This document shows positions 5,052 through 5,336 of a stretch of DNA of 5,336 bases, in pieces (the stretch's first letter is position 1; every line of letters begins with the position of its first letter). The notes under the pieces were generated by a model, which worked only from the letters and a program-made list of their open reading frames with translations, had not been told where the DNA came from and ran no database searches. A program made the position numbers and the translations under genes. This DNA comes from an uncultured Alphaproteobacteria bacterium. GTDB lineage: Bacteria; Pseudomonadota; Alphaproteobacteria; Rs-D84. The DNA lies in the NCBI GenBank assembly GCA_946185785.1, contig CAMHKP010000041.1:1-5336 (forward strand). Reading direction: 5' to 3'.

Positions 5052-5336
5052 TTATTCAAGACAACAATTTACTTTTTCTTTGACCCATTTACCAAGACGC
5101 TTTACCGCGGAACTTTCGGGCTTCTTTTCACCGGCTTTTACCGGCTTTTTTTCGCTTTTTTTGTCGTCATCTTTTTTAACAATTACCGCTTCGTAAAATT
5201 CTGGAATTTGTTCGTGAACACCGCCCAAATCAATCAGGTGCATATTCAACCCCCAGAACAACGAATATAAATCATATGCTTTGGCAAACAAATCTTCGGC
5301 GTCTTCTTTGTTGCCCGCACCCAATGCCTTGGTACC
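5052..5336 (-). CDS. Unrecognised protein with Lys-rich C-terminal tail (5' end outside window)
   Basis: The frame is open from the right edge of the window to TAA at 5054-5052, giving 94 visible residues. No ATG or Shine-Dalgarno sequence is visible in the early part; a TTG at 5324 is internal-looking, preceded by in-frame GTKA. The first ~45 residues (AEDLFAKAYDLYSLFWGLNMHLIDL) look alpha-helical and could end a helical repeat or TPR-type domain, but no family is recognisable. Residues about 50-75 form a charged, low-complexity Lys/Glu/Asp/Pro segment (VKKDDDKKSEKKPVKAGEKK). The last ~18 residues, KRLGKWVKEKVNCCLE, could be an amphipathic helix with a Cys pair near the end. The adjacent terminator supports this being a real gene end. 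The function is unknown. Confidence 0.7.
   Translation of the reverse strand, partial: GTKALGAGNKEDAEDLFAKAYDLYSLFWGLNMHLIDLGGVHEQIPEFYEAVIVKKDDDKKSEKKPVKAGEKKPESSAVKRLGKWVKEKVNCCLE

Overview
The window looks like a stretch of chromosome from a low-GC alphaproteobacterium. The main evidence is the aspartyl-tRNA synthetase, which has the alphaproteobacterial/rickettsial style of motifs. Supporting signs are an envelope protein resembling the AsmA family, an encoded tRNA CCA end, and AT-rich codon use. A host-associated or small-genome lineage is a reasonable guess, but it is inference. I see no mobile element, CRISPR array or integration site.

Layout. On the + strand, positions 1-2165 hold the C-terminal ~720 residues of a large, beta-rich, AsmA/TamB/YhdP-like envelope protein whose start lies outside the window. 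A bidirectional hairpin terminator (2179-2204) separates it from a convergent block on the - strand. That block, in transcription order, is: the C-terminal part of an unrecognised Lys-rich-tailed protein (5336-5052), a terminator (5050-5027), tlyA, an S4-domain rRNA 2'-O-methyltransferase (4990-4265), a strong sigma70-type promoter (4260-4232), a tRNA-Thr(GGT) with encoded CCA (4220-4147), a structured leader of about 174 nt (4146-3973), and aspS (3972-2218).

The most interesting element is the aspS leader. It contains an exact match to the T-box consensus, GGGTGGNACCGCG (minus-strand 4072-4060). The match sits inside a fold that looks like a T-box antiterminator: a 6-bp A1 helix, a 7-nt bulge, a 6-bp A2 helix and a tetraloop. 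The variable base after TGG is C, which predicts pairing with a tRNA ending in G73-CCA, the end found on tRNA-Asp and tRNA-Asn and therefore the right partner for aspS. T-box riboswitches are known mainly from Firmicutes and Actinobacteria, and I know of no described alphaproteobacterial example. No terminator lies between this fold and aspS. A CCCCT segment of the fold is complementary to the aspS Shine-Dalgarno sequence AGGGG, so control of translation is the likelier mechanism. The leader is squeezed into 67-70 nt behind a tRNA gene, leaving little room for a canonical Stem I, so this could be a very compact or divergent T-box.

Functionally the - strand block is about translation: an rRNA methyltransferase, a tRNA and an aminoacyl-tRNA synthetase. 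AspRS carries a His at the position linked to relaxed tRNA specificity, so it may charge both tRNA-Asp and tRNA-Asn. The tRNA promoter probably supplies much of the aspS transcription.
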